Origin: Salinispora pacifica CNR114
Lineage (GTDB): Bacteria > Actinomycetota > Actinomycetes > Mycobacteriales > Micromonosporaceae
Assembly (NCBI RefSeq): GCF_000514775.1
Contig: NZ_AZWO01000013.1
Span: 86,501 to 150,500 of the forward strand
DNA length: 64,000 nt
Direction of reading: 5' to 3'
The translations under genes and the position numbers were made by a program. Positions 50,324-60,212 of the stretch are shown here, one piece after another (positions within the stretch are counted from its first letter, which is position 1; every line of letters starts with the position of its first letter). The notes under the pieces are model-generated. The model was not told the origin of the DNA. It saw only the letters and a list, made by a program, of their open reading frames with translations, and made no database searches.

Positions 50324-52741
50324 GTGCAGCCCTGGCCAGCCCACCCCCTCCCGAGCCCGGCCGGCCCACCGCGGAGCAGCCCGGTGCCGGTGGTCGCCGC
50401 CGTCCTCCTCGGCCTGTGGATCGTCGGCCTCACCGTGGTCACCCAACTCGGCGGCTGGTTGACCGACCAACTCCTCCTCCTGGTCGGCGTGGACCGGCTG
50501 GTCTGGCTCTGGCCGGTGACCACCGTCGCGGTGGTGGTGGTGGCCGGCGTCCCCACCCTGTTGCTCGCCCTGCTGCCCCGCTCCCGGGTGGTTCGCACCG
50601 TCGGCCAGCTCTGGCTGGTGGGTCTGCTGGTGTTCGGCGCGCTGAGCCTGCCGCGGGCGCTGCCACCGGTGCAGCACGAGGCGTATCTGGCGACGCTCGC
50701 CGGCACAGCGGGGCTGGCCGCCCTGGTCATCCACCGGCTGGTCACCCACCGAATCGCGCCGACCGGCCCGGAAGACGAACCGGACCGGCGTCGACGGCGC
50801 GCCCCACGCCCCGCCCCGGTGACGCTGCTCGGGCTCGCGAGCGGGCTGGCCCTGCTGCTGCCGTGGGTCTGGGTCGGTGCGCTCGGCGGGCTGTTGGAGA
50901 CGCTGCTCGCCGCGCTCGCCGCCGCGGCCGTCGGTGGGCTGGCAGCGGCGCTGTTGCCGGCCGCGTTCTGGTCCCGCCGCAGCACTAACACCCCGTCCCG
51001 TCCAGGTCGGCTGGTGCTGGTGGACGGTCTGGTCGCCGGTGTCGTTCTGCTGCTGCTCGGGGCGGGAGTGGGGCAGTCCGGCGCCCAGTTGCCGCTGCTG
51101 CTGACGCTGCCGCCGGCCGGGTTCGCGCTGGCGGCCCTGGCCGCCGCCGCCCGGCGGACAGCGACCGGCGTCGGGCCCGCCACCGCCGGGTTGGTTGGGC
51201 TGAGCGTCTTCGGCCCACTCGCCTGGGCCGACCCGGAGGAGGTCAGCCTGGTGCTGGCCGCCGCCCGGGACGTGCCCTTCTGGGTGGCGGTCGCCGCCGG
51301 TGCCGGCGGCACCGTCGCGGTCCTGCTCGCCCTCGGGTACGGGGTGGCGCTCGTCCGACGTCCGGGCGCCCGACCCAGTCGGACGGTGGCCGGGACGGCG
51401 GCGGCCACCCTGCTGGTGGCGACCGGGGCGGTAGCCGTCGGGCCAGGGCAGCCCGGGCTGCACGGTGAACGGCTCTTCGTGGTGCTCCGGGAGCAGGCCG
51501 ACCTGAGCGACGTACCCGCCGCCACCGGGCGGGCCGGTCGCGACCGCCGGGCCGCCGAGGTCTATCGGCGGCTGGTGGAGACCGCCGAGCGGACGCAGGC
51601 CGACCTGCGCCGGGAGCTGCGCCGGTTCCGGCTGGACCACACGCCCTACTACCTGGTCAACGCGATCGAGGTCGACGGCGGGCCGCTGGCGCGGGCCTGG
51701 CTGGCAGACCGTCCCGAGGTGGATCGGGTGCTGGTCAGCCAGCGGGTCCGCCCCCTGCCCGCGCCCGCCCCGATCGCTCGGGGAGACGCCGCACCGCCGC
51801 CGGGCGCGGAGTGGAACATCCGACTGATCCGCGCCGACCGCGTCTGGTCGGAGCTGGGGATCACCGGTACGGGGGTGACCGTGGGCAGCTCCGACTCGGG
51901 GGTGGATGGCACCCATCCGGGGCTGGCGGCCGGCTTCCGCGGCGGGGACGACTCGTGGTTCGACCCCTGGAACGCCACCTCGGCCCCGCGGGACCGGGGC
52001 GGACACGGCACCCACACCCTCGGCAGCGCGGTCGGGCGGGAGGGGGCCGGGGTCGCCCCCGGGGCCACCTGGACCGGCTGCGTCAATCTGGACCGTAACC
52101 TCGGCAACCCCGCGCTCTATCTGGACTGCCTCCAGTTCATGCTGGCGCCCTTCCCCACCGGCGGGGACCCGTTCCGCGACGGTCGCCCACACCGTGCGCC
52201 GGAGATTCTCACCAATTCATGGGGCTGCCCCGCGCTGGAGGGCTGTGATTCTGCGGCACTCCAGCCGGCCGTTGCCGCCCTGGCCGCCGCAGGGATCCTC
52301 GTGGTGGTCGCCGCCGGCAACACCGGGCCCCGCTGCCGCTCGATCGAGGATTCCCCGGCTTTCCACCCGGATGTCCTGACCGTCGGCGCGGTCGACCGGC
52401 AGCGACGGGTGGCCGACTTCTCCGCACGCGGCCCGGGGCCCGGCGGCGCCGCCAAGCCGGACCTGGTCGCCCCCGGTACCGATGTGCTCAGCGCGCTGCC
52501 GGGTGGCGGGTACGGCGCGCTCAGCGGCACGTCGATGGCGACTCCGCAGGTGGCCGGGGTGGCGGCGCTGATGTGGTCGGCCAATCCGGCGTTGATCGGC
52601 GATCTACCTCGGACCCGCCAGATCCTGACCGAGACCGCCACCGCGGTCCGGGTCAGTGGCGACCGGTGCGGCGACGAGGCGCATGTCGCGGGCGCCGGCC
52701 TGGTGGACGCGTACGCCGCCGTCCGCGCCGCCCGAGGCTGA
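50324..52741 (+). CDS. Membrane-embedded S8 subtilisin-like protease
   Basis: An 805-residue fusion. Residues about 20-375 contain roughly nine hydrophobic helices separated by short Arg-rich loops. A propeptide-like region follows (about 385-480, 'ETAERTQADLRRELRRFR', resembling that of the secreted subtilase at 12.6 kb), then the S8 catalytic domain with Asp524 ('SSDSGVDGTHPG'), His561 ('GGHGTHTLG') and Ser737 ('LSGTSMATPQ'), plus 'AAGNTGP' for the oxyanion Asn. The catalytic domain is expected on the outer face. There is no cleavable signal. Its gene starts 149 bp from the divergent glpD. Confidence 0.9.
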   Translation: MQPWPAHPLPSPAGPPRSSPVPVVAAVLLGLWIVGLTVVTQLGGWLTDQLLLLVGVDRLVWLWPVTTVAVVVVAGVPTLLLALLPRSRVVRTVGQLWLVGLLVFGALSLPRALPPVQHEAYLATLAGTAGLAALVIHRLVTHRIAPTGPEDEPDRRRRRAPRPAPVTLLGLASGLALLLPWVWVGALGGLLETLLAALAAAAVGGLAAALLPAAFWSRRSTNTPSRPGRLVLVDGLVAGVVLLLLGAGVGQSGAQLPLLLTLPPAGFALAALAAAARRTATGVGPATAGLVGLSVFGPLAWADPEEVSLVLAAARDVPFWVAVAAGAGGTVAVLLALGYGVALVRRPGARPSRTVAGTAAATLLVATGAVAVGPGQPGLHGERLFVVLREQADLSDVPAATGRAGRDRRAAEVYRRLVETAERTQADLRRELRRFRLDHTPYYLVNAIEVDGGPLARAWLADRPEVDRVLVSQRVRPLPAPAPIARGDAAPPPGAEWNIRLIRADRVWSELGITGTGVTVGSSDSGVDGTHPGLAAGFRGGDDSWFDPWNATSAPRDRGGHGTHTLGSAVGREGAGVAPGATWTGCVNLDRNLGNPALYLDCLQFMLAPFPTGGDPFRDGRPHRAPEILTNSWGCPALEGCDSAALQPAVAALAAAGILVVVAAGNTGPRCRSIEDSPAFHPDVLTVGAVDRQRRVADFSARGPGPGGAAKPDLVAPGTDVLSALPGGGYGALSGTSMATPQVAGVAALMWSANPALIGDLPRTRQILTETATAVRVSGDRCGDEAHVAGAGLVDAYAAVRAARG

Positions 52742-52863
52742 ACGACGTGCGTAGGCCGAGGTTGCGGACGACTGGACCGGCTCGTACCGGCCGCCCGGTG
52801 GGCGAAGGCGGGTCTCGTGCGCCGGCAGCAGGGAACCTTCTTAACAACAGTGTTCCGGTGGCC

Positions 52864-52869
52864 TAGGGT
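52864..52869 (+). promoter_or_regulatory. -10 box, leaderless GNAT gene
   Basis: TAGGGT 8 nt before the ATG at 52878. Confidence 0.45.
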
Positions 52870-52877
52870 CAGCGTCC

Positions 52878-53807
52878 ATGGACCTGAAGATCACCGAGCT
52901 GACGCCGGAGCAGCTGCCGACCGTGATCGAGCTGTGCGGCCGGTCCCTGGATCTGCCGGACGACGCCGCCGAGGCGGGGGCCATCGTGGCGACGCTCTGG
53001 CCGCGGGCGGTTACCAGCCGCCCCGTCGTCGCGCTGGGCGCCTACCGGGACGCCCGGCTCATCGGCGTACTGCTCGGCTCGCTCGCCGCACCGAGCAACC
53101 CGGCCGCGCATGTGGATCTGGTTGCGGTGGAGCCGGCGCACCGGCGGCGGGGGGTGGCGCGGGCGCTGGTGGCGCGCGCCGAGCAACAGTTCGCCGGGCT
53201 CGGGGCGAGGGAGGTACGGCTGGCGGGCAACCCGCCGTACTATGCCTGGCCCGGCATTGATGTGCGCTACACGCCGGCGATCTGCGCGGCGGAGGCGCTC
53301 GGGTACGCCCGGGACAGTACGGCCTGGAACATGACCGCCGACCTCTCCGGCGCCGAGAGCCCGGCACTACGGACGACGGCACCGGCGGAGCAGCGGCTGG
53401 CGGGTCGGGGAGTGACGGTACGGCGGGCGGAGCCGGCGGATCTGCCCGCGCTGACGGCGTTCGTATCGGAGGCCTTCGACGGCACCTGGGCCGCGGAGGT
53501 GGCCGAGTCGATCGGCCGGGACCAGGCCGGCTGCCACCTCGCCGAACGCGACGGCGACCTCCTCGGCTTCGCCGCCTGGGGTTCATCTCGGCCGGGTTGG
53601 TTCGGCCCGATGGGCACCGCGCCGGCTGCGGCGGGGTCCGGGATCGGTGGGGTGCTGTTGCGTCGTTGCCTCGCCGATCAACGGGCCGCGGGGATCACGC
53701 AGGCGCAGATCGGCTGGGTGGGGCCGGTTCGGTTCTACTCGGGCAGCGCAGGTGCCTGGATCGAACGGGTCTTCTTCGGATACCGGCGGAGCCTCGGGGA
53801 GCAATAA
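52878..53807 (+). CDS. Two-domain GNAT N-acetyltransferase
   Basis: A 309-residue protein. The first GNAT domain (about 1-155) has the acetyl-CoA motif 'VDLVAVEPAHRRRGVARALVARAEQ', and the second (about 178-309) is weaker, with 'GTAPAAAGSGIGGVLLRRCLA'. Substrate unknown. The ATG at 52878 follows TAGGGT by 8 nt. A short inverted repeat, ATCGGAT-N5-ATCCGAT (53815-53833), lies just after the stop. Confidence 0.85.
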   Translation: MDLKITELTPEQLPTVIELCGRSLDLPDDAAEAGAIVATLWPRAVTSRPVVALGAYRDARLIGVLLGSLAAPSNPAAHVDLVAVEPAHRRRGVARALVARAEQQFAGLGAREVRLAGNPPYYAWPGIDVRYTPAICAAEALGYARDSTAWNMTADLSGAESPALRTTAPAEQRLAGRGVTVRRAEPADLPALTAFVSEAFDGTWAAEVAESIGRDQAGCHLAERDGDLLGFAAWGSSRPGWFGPMGTAPAAAGSGIGGVLLRRCLADQRAAGITQAQIGWVGPVRFYSGSAGAWIERVFFGYRRSLGEQ

Positions 53808-53894
53808 CCGACGAATCGGATAGATCATCCGATAGCGTCATTCGCCCCCCACTAGCCGGCAACGGCCCCTACCGTTTCGGTGGAGGAGGCCCAC

Positions 53895-54098
53895 ATGACG
53901 ACGGACGACGAACAGCCCGGGCCGCCGTTGCCCTTTGACCGCCTCGACTTCGGCGACGCCGAGCAGCAGGCGGAGATGGACGGCGCCGACGAACCGCCCG
54001 CCGACGAACCGGTGCCGGTCGTGGACGAGCCGGTCCCGGCACCCCAGCCGTACGACCAGACGCAGAAGCGGCGCAACCAACGGCCGCTACCAACGTAG
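53895..54098 (+). CDS. 67-residue acidic protein of unknown function
   Basis: A small, very acidic and Pro-rich protein ('FDRLDFGDAEQQAEMDGADE', 'PVPVVDEPVPAPQPYDQTQK') with a basic C-terminus, likely disordered. The ATG at 53895 has GGAGGAGG 5 nt upstream, a strong ribosome site, which supports real translation. It converges on groEL with a shared hairpin between them. No family recognised. Confidence 0.6.
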   Translation: MTTDDEQPGPPLPFDRLDFGDAEQQAEMDGADEPPADEPVPVVDEPVPAPQPYDQTQKRRNQRPLPT

Positions 54099-54103
54099 CC
54101 ACG

Positions 54104-54138
54104 CAGAGGGGCGGACCGCTGAACGGCCCGCCCCTCTG
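54104..54138. terminator. Bidirectional hairpin between the 67-residue gene and groEL
   Basis: An 11-bp perfect stem, CAGAGGGGCGG (54104-54114) with CCGCCCCTCTG (54128-54138), has a 13-nt loop. It lies 6 nt after the plus-strand stop and 18 nt after the groEL stop. Confidence 0.75.
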
Positions 54139-54155
54139 GTCTCGCGAAACTGGAC

Positions 54156-55853
<1,698 letters not shown>

Positions 55854-55977
55854 TCAGACATCGCCACCTGGCGACGGCGACGTCCGTCGGCCGGGCCGGA
55901 TAGCCCGCGACGACCGGCCAACTGCCGCACCCGCGTCCTGCGACGCCGCTGCAACCGTGGCCCTCCCGCCCCGACCA

Positions 55978-56004
55978 TTGGCACTCACGGTATGCGAGTG
56001 CCAA
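55978..56004 (-). promoter_or_regulatory. CIRCE element 1 (HrcA operator) upstream of groEL
   Basis: TTGGCACTC-N9-GAGTGCCAA, a perfect 9-bp inverted repeat with the diagnostic 9-nt spacer. Confidence 0.9.
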
Positions 56005-56012
56005 GGACCTGT

Positions 56013-56039
56013 TTAGCACTCCCCCTTGCCGAGTGCAAG
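56013..56039 (-). promoter_or_regulatory. CIRCE element 2 upstream of groEL
   Basis: TTAGCACTC-N9-GAGTGCAAG; the left arm is the exact consensus and the right arm has two mismatches. It lies 8 bp from element 1. Confidence 0.8.
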
Positions 56040-56383
56040 CACGATCGCCCAGGGCAGTCGACTTCCACCGCCCGCCGAACGACGCTCACCAGCCCCTCGT
56101 ACGCCGACCACGCGGCGACAACGGCAACGAGCCCTACCTGCTTCCTCAGGTAGGGCTCGTTCTTCCTCAGGTGGGGCTCGGAGGTGACGGTGCGGCGAGA
56201 GCCGGGGCACTAACGAACAGCAGCCGGGGCGCAGCGGGCGGCCGGCGGGCACAGCGGGCAGCCCGGCGGAGCAACGTCACCCAGCCGCACGCCGGCTGGG
56301 CGTCAGCCCGAGCCGGTCGGCTGGGTGGTGACAATCGTGGGGACGACCGTTACGCCGGTCGCCCCCGAGGCAGCGCCGGTCGC
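56040..56383. other. 340-bp groEL-cspA intergenic region
   Basis: No gene was seen. It contains the hairpin at 56128-56159, and the CCTCAGGTRGGGCTCG half of that hairpin occurs twice, ending at 56159 and about 56180. The remainder is GC-rich sequence with short repeats of GGGC and CGGC. Confidence 0.5.
56128..56159 (-). terminator. Hairpin between groEL and the cold-shock gene
   Basis: A perfect 13-bp stem, CGAGCCCTACCTG (56128-56140) with CAGGTAGGGCTCG (56147-56159), and a 6-nt loop. It probably terminates the cold-shock transcript about 225 nt after its stop. On the plus strand it is followed by TTCTTCC. Confidence 0.6.
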
Positions 56384-56587
56384 TCAGGCGACGACGCGCA
56401 CCCGTTCGGCCTGCGGGCCCTTCTGCCCCTGGGCGATCTCGAACTCCACCCGCTGGCCATCGTCCAGCGCCTTGTAGCCGTCCATCTCGATAGCAGAGAA
56501 ATGGACGAAGACGTCCTGCCCCCCGTCAACGGCGATGAAGCCGTAGCCCTTTTCGGCGTTGAACCACTTCACGGTGCCCTGTGCCAC
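56384..56587 (-). CDS. Cold-shock protein (CspA family)
   Basis: A 67-residue OB-fold protein. RNP1 'KGYGFIAV' and RNP2 'DVFVHFSAI' are intact, with '[14 protein letters not shown]' at the start. It binds single-stranded nucleic acid and acts as an RNA chaperone. The GTG at 56587 has AGGAAG 6 nt upstream. A TAGCGT box at 56704-56709 would give an untranslated leader of about 110 nt, in keeping with cold-shock mRNAs whose leaders control translation. Confidence 0.95.
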   Translation of the reverse strand: MAQGTVKWFNAEKGYGFIAVDGGQDVFVHFSAIEMDGYKALDDGQRVEFEIAQGQKGPQAERVRVVA

Positions 56588-56797
56588 GGTGCACTTCCTA
56601 ACTATGCGCGACTCCACTCACCCCGGCCGAGCCGGCACGCCGGCCGGCGGGTGGCACCGGTTCGACGATCGGCGACGGCCGCTGAACCGGTGACCGAAAT
56701 CGCACGCTACACGAGGCGTGACGACGGCGCACGACCACAAATCGGACATACGGTGAGTGGCTCCCATCGTCGGGCATCGTTGTGATAAATAACCGAC

Positions 56798-57334
56798 ATG
56801 ACGAGCGATCCCGCCCCGGGGCCGGCATCGACCCGGCGGGCGTGGATCCGTCGGGTCCAGCCGGCCGACGCCGCCCGAATGCGGGCGCTGCGGCTGGAGA
56901 TGCTCGCCAACGCACCGCTGGCCTTCCTGGAGACGCTTGCCGACGCGGCGGCCCGCCCCCACGCCGACTACGCGGCGCGCATCGCATACACCTCGACGGG
57001 CAGCGCCAACGCGCAGTTCGTCGCGGACCCGAGCGGCCGGCTGGTCGGACATGCCGGGGGCGCGGCGACTCCGGACGAACCAGGGCTCACCGTCATCTTC
57101 GCCGTCTACATCACCCCATCCTGGCGGGGTAGCGGACTGCTCCCCGACCTGATCGACGCGGTGGCCGGCTGGTCCCGCGCCTGCGGTCGTCCGGAGCTGA
57201 TGCTGGAGGTCGTGGTCGGTAACGAGCGGGCCTACCGGGCGTACCGTCGGTTGGGGTTCGTCGACACCGGCCGCCGCCTTCCGCACCCGACGATCCCGAC
57301 CCTCACCGAGCTACAGATGCGCCGCCCGGCCTGA
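56798..57334 (+). CDS. GNAT N-acetyltransferase
   Basis: A 178-residue single GNAT domain. 'IRRVQPADAARMRALRLEML' opens it, 'VYITPSWRGSGLLPDLIDAV' is the acetyl-CoA loop and 'NERAYRAYRRLGFVDTGRRL' the C-terminal motif. The pattern resembles ribosomal-protein or small-molecule acetyltransferases, but the substrate is unknown. An AT-rich patch (GATAAATAA) directly before the ATG probably contains the promoter. Confidence 0.85.
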   Translation: MTSDPAPGPASTRRAWIRRVQPADAARMRALRLEMLANAPLAFLETLADAAARPHADYAARIAYTSTGSANAQFVADPSGRLVGHAGGAATPDEPGLTVIFAVYITPSWRGSGLLPDLIDAVAGWSRACGRPELMLEVVVGNERAYRAYRRLGFVDTGRRLPHPTIPTLTELQMRRPA

Positions 57335-57509
57335 AGGGACGCGGTACGACGCCGAACGGGTCCGGGACACCGACCGGCGGGCCCAGCCAGGGGTGCGCCC
57401 GATAGCGCCCGGACCGCAGTCGCACTGATCTCCAGAAATGTCGTTGGCGTCGATGTCCGGCTAGGCTGAACGCCGCCCGCTCCACGAGCGTCCTTAGTAG
57501 GAGGTGACC

Positions 57510-58343
57510 GTGCCCGGCAATAACCCGGCTACGGAAGATCAGCAGCGACCCCATTCATCCGCAATCGACAATGGTGTGCCACATTCCGCGCGGATCTACG
57601 ACTACTGGCTCGGGGGTAAGGACAATTTCGCCGCTGACCGGGCCGTCGCCGAGGCCCTGATATCGGCGATCCCGACGGTGCGGTCCATGGCGGCCGAGAA
57701 CCGTCGATTCGTCCACCGGGTGGCCCGCTATCTGGTCGGGCAGGCCGGCGTACGGCAGTTCCTGGACGTCGGCACCGGCATCCCGACCAGGCCGAACCTG
57801 CACGAGGTAGCCCAGGAGATCGCTCCGGAGACCCGAGTGGTCTATGTCGACAACGATCCCATCGTCCTGGCCCACGCCCGAGCCCTGATGATCAGCACTG
57901 AGCAGGGGCGCAGCGAGTACATCCACGCCGACCTGCGTGAGCCGGAGTTGATTGTCAACCACCGGAAGCTGCGCGAGGTACTTGATCTCAACCGGCCGGT
58001 CGCGTTGACGATTGTCGCGACCCTGATGCTGCTCGAGGACGCCGAGGACCCGTGGCGCAAGATCCGCGTGCTGATGGACGCCCTGCCGTCCGGTAGCTAC
58101 GTAGCGATCACCCATCCGACCGGCGACTTCAACCCGGAGGCCGTCAAGAAGGCCGTTGACGCTGCCGTTGGCAGCGGCATGACCCTCGTGCCCCGCAGCC
58201 GCGACGAGGTGGCCCGATTCTTCGCGGGTTGGGACCTGGTGGAGCCGGGAATCGTCCCGGTGGCGGCCTGGCAGCCCGACGACGGCGCGCCCGCCGACCC
58301 GCACGCCGCCTACTACTGGGCCGGCATCGCTCGCAAGCCCTAG
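57510..58343 (+). CDS. SAM-dependent methyltransferase, DUF574 (SAV_2177-like) family
   Basis: A 277-residue protein of the S-adenosyl methyltransferase family common in Streptomyces and relatives. 'ARIYDYWLGGKDNFAADR' is the family-specific start, 'FLDVGTGIPT' the SAM motif I and 'VVYVDNDPIVLAHARALM' motif II. No substrate is known for the family. The GTG at 57510 is chosen because AGGAGG lies 5 nt upstream; GTG 57504 overlaps that site. Confidence 0.9.
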   Translation: MPGNNPATEDQQRPHSSAIDNGVPHSARIYDYWLGGKDNFAADRAVAEALISAIPTVRSMAAENRRFVHRVARYLVGQAGVRQFLDVGTGIPTRPNLHEVAQEIAPETRVVYVDNDPIVLAHARALMISTEQGRSEYIHADLREPELIVNHRKLREVLDLNRPVALTIVATLMLLEDAEDPWRKIRVLMDALPSGSYVAITHPTGDFNPEAVKKAVDAAVGSGMTLVPRSRDEVARFFAGWDLVEPGIVPVAAWQPDDGAPADPHAAYYWAGIARKP

Positions 58344-58487
58344 CCCGTCTTCGCCACCGGAGTCACGCCGGGGACGCCGGGCGGACAACACCGCGAAGGA
58401 GTCGTCCGCCCGGACCGCCCGCCGGCGCAGATCCGGGACGTGCGGCGGAGCCAGGCTTGCGCGCCCCGGAGGCGAGGGTGGGTCCGC

Positions 58488-60161
58488 TCAGACGTGGCGA
58501 CGGCTCTGCACGATGCGGAACCGGTTGGCGACGTAGGCACCGTCGGTGAGAGCCGCGTTGGCCGCCGGGTTGGCGCCGCTGCCATGGAAGTCGGAGAAGG
58601 CCGCCGACTGGTTCACGAAAACACCTCCGGTCAGGTTCGCCGACAGGTGCACCCCGACCTCGACCGCCGCCACCTCGGCCGCGTCCAGCACCGCGTCCTC
58701 AGTCGAGTAGACCGCCGCGGTCAAGGCACCCTGCTCACCCACCGTGGCACGCAGGAGCTCCAGGCTGTGCTCGGTCGAGTCGGTCCCGATCACGAACGAG
58801 ATCGGGCCAAACCACTCCCGGGTGTAGGTGGCGGTGTCGTCGGCGGTCAGTCGGACGATGGTCGGCGTCCGGACCACCGCGCCGGGGAAGGCCGGGTGGG
58901 TGACGGTACGGGACTCCAGCACCGCCTCACCGACCTTGGTCACCTCGTCCAGTCGCTCCAACACCCCGTCGTTGACGATCGCGCCGGTCAACTCCACGCT
59001 GCGCGCCGGATCGGCGGTGAGCTTGCCTACCGCCGCCGCGATGCCGGCCGCCACCTCGGCGAAGCTCTTGTGCCCCTGGTCGGTCTCGATGCCGTCCCGG
59101 GGAATCATGATGTTCTGCGAGGTGGTGCACATCTGGCCGCTGTAAAGGGTCAGCGTGAATCCCAGGTTGCGGCACATCCCGCCAAAGTCGTCGGTGGAGT
59201 CGATGACCACCGCGTTCAGGCCGGCCTTCTCGGTGTAGACCTGCGCCTGCCGGGCGTTGGCCTCCAGCCAGTCGCCGTACCCGGAGGAGCCGGTGAAGTC
59301 GACGATCCGTACCGCCGGATGCTGGGCCAGCGTGGAGGCGAGCTTCTCGCCCGGCGCTTCGGGGGCAAGCTGCACCAGGTTCGGGTCGAAGCCGGCCTCG
59401 GCGAGCACCTGGCGGGCGTACCGCACCGTGATCGCGAGCGGCAGTACCGCGCGCGGGTGCGGCTTGACGATCACCGGGTTGCCGGTGACCAGCGAGGCGA
59501 AGAGCCCCGGGTACGAGTTCCAGGTCGGGAAGGTGTTGCAGCCGATCACCAGCGCGACACCCCGCGGCACCACGTGGAAGGTCTTGGTCATCCGCAGCGG
59601 GTCGCCCTTGCCCGCCGCCTTCTCCCAGCCGGCCGTGCCCGGGTGCCGGGTCATCTCCGCGTACGCGTAGGCGAGCGCCTCCAACGCCCGGTCCAACGCG
59701 TGCGCACCGCCCGCCTGGAAGGCCATCACGAACGCCTGCCCGCTGGTGAACTGCACCGCGTTGGCCAGCTCGAAGACGTTGCGGTGCAGCCGATCCAGGA
59801 TCTCCAGGCAGACGCCCACCCGGGCCTGGGGCCCGGCGTCCCGCCACGACGGCAGCGCCGTGGCGGCGGCGGTGGTGAGATGGTCGGCGCTCGCGTGCGG
59901 GTAGCCGACGCCCAGGTCAACGCCGAAGGGGCTGACCTCGGTCTGGACCGTGCTCCCGGCGCCGGCCTGGTCAAGGGGGAAGTCACGACCGAGGTATGCC
60001 TCGAAGGCCGCCTTGCCGTCGTCGGCGGCGGTCTCGCCATACACCCGCGGGCTGGGCGACTCGGGGTAGGCGGACCAGTACCCGCGCTGTGAGATGGCGG
60101 TCAGCGCCCGGTCGAGGGTCTCGGCGTGCCTGTCGTACAGGGGGTGCGGGGTCTCCGTCAT
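58488..60161 (-). CDS. paaN: Phenylacetic acid degradation protein PaaN
   Basis: A 557-residue aldehyde-dehydrogenase-superfamily protein of the PaaN type: 'GCNTFPTWNSYPGLFASLVTG', 'VIVKPHPRAVLPLAITVRYA', 'FTGSSGYGDWLEANARQAQV' and the Cys-containing 'LYSGQMCTTSQNIMIP'. PaaN/PaaZ-type enzymes oxidise the ring-cleavage aldehyde of the phenylacetyl-CoA pathway; this one lacks a MaoC hydratase domain. No other paa genes are in view. Its start codon abuts a 28-bp palindrome that looks like a repressor site. Confidence 0.92.
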   Translation of the reverse strand: MTETPHPLYDRHAETLDRALTAISQRGYWSAYPESPSPRVYGETAADDGKAAFEAYLGRDFPLDQAGAGSTVQTEVSPFGVDLGVGYPHASADHLTTAAATALPSWRDAGPQARVGVCLEILDRLHRNVFELANAVQFTSGQAFVMAFQAGGAHALDRALEALAYAYAEMTRHPGTAGWEKAAGKGDPLRMTKTFHVVPRGVALVIGCNTFPTWNSYPGLFASLVTGNPVIVKPHPRAVLPLAITVRYARQVLAEAGFDPNLVQLAPEAPGEKLASTLAQHPAVRIVDFTGSSGYGDWLEANARQAQVYTEKAGLNAVVIDSTDDFGGMCRNLGFTLTLYSGQMCTTSQNIMIPRDGIETDQGHKSFAEVAAGIAAAVGKLTADPARSVELTGAIVNDGVLERLDEVTKVGEAVLESRTVTHPAFPGAVVRTPTIVRLTADDTATYTREWFGPISFVIGTDSTEHSLELLRATVGEQGALTAAVYSTEDAVLDAAEVAAVEVGVHLSANLTGGVFVNQSAAFSDFHGSGANPAANAALTDGAYVANRFRIVQSRRHV

Positions 60162-60188
60162 GCCGACATCATGCAACAGATGTCGGCA
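60161..60188 (-). promoter_or_regulatory. Palindromic operator at the paaN start
   Basis: TGCCGACATC (60161-60170) and GATGTCGGCA (60179-60188) form a perfect 10-bp inverted repeat with an 8-nt spacer, beginning at the first base of the paaN start codon. A TetR-type repressor (PaaR-like) is a reasonable guess; none is encoded nearby. Confidence 0.65.
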
Positions 60189-60212
60189 CGATCAGTAGGG
60201 CCGCGTCACAGA

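Noticed and set aside
50176..51525. N-terminal extension of the glpD open frame to 1058 codons
   Set aside because: It lies antisense to the membrane subtilase, and GlpD-like sequence begins at the GTG at 50175.
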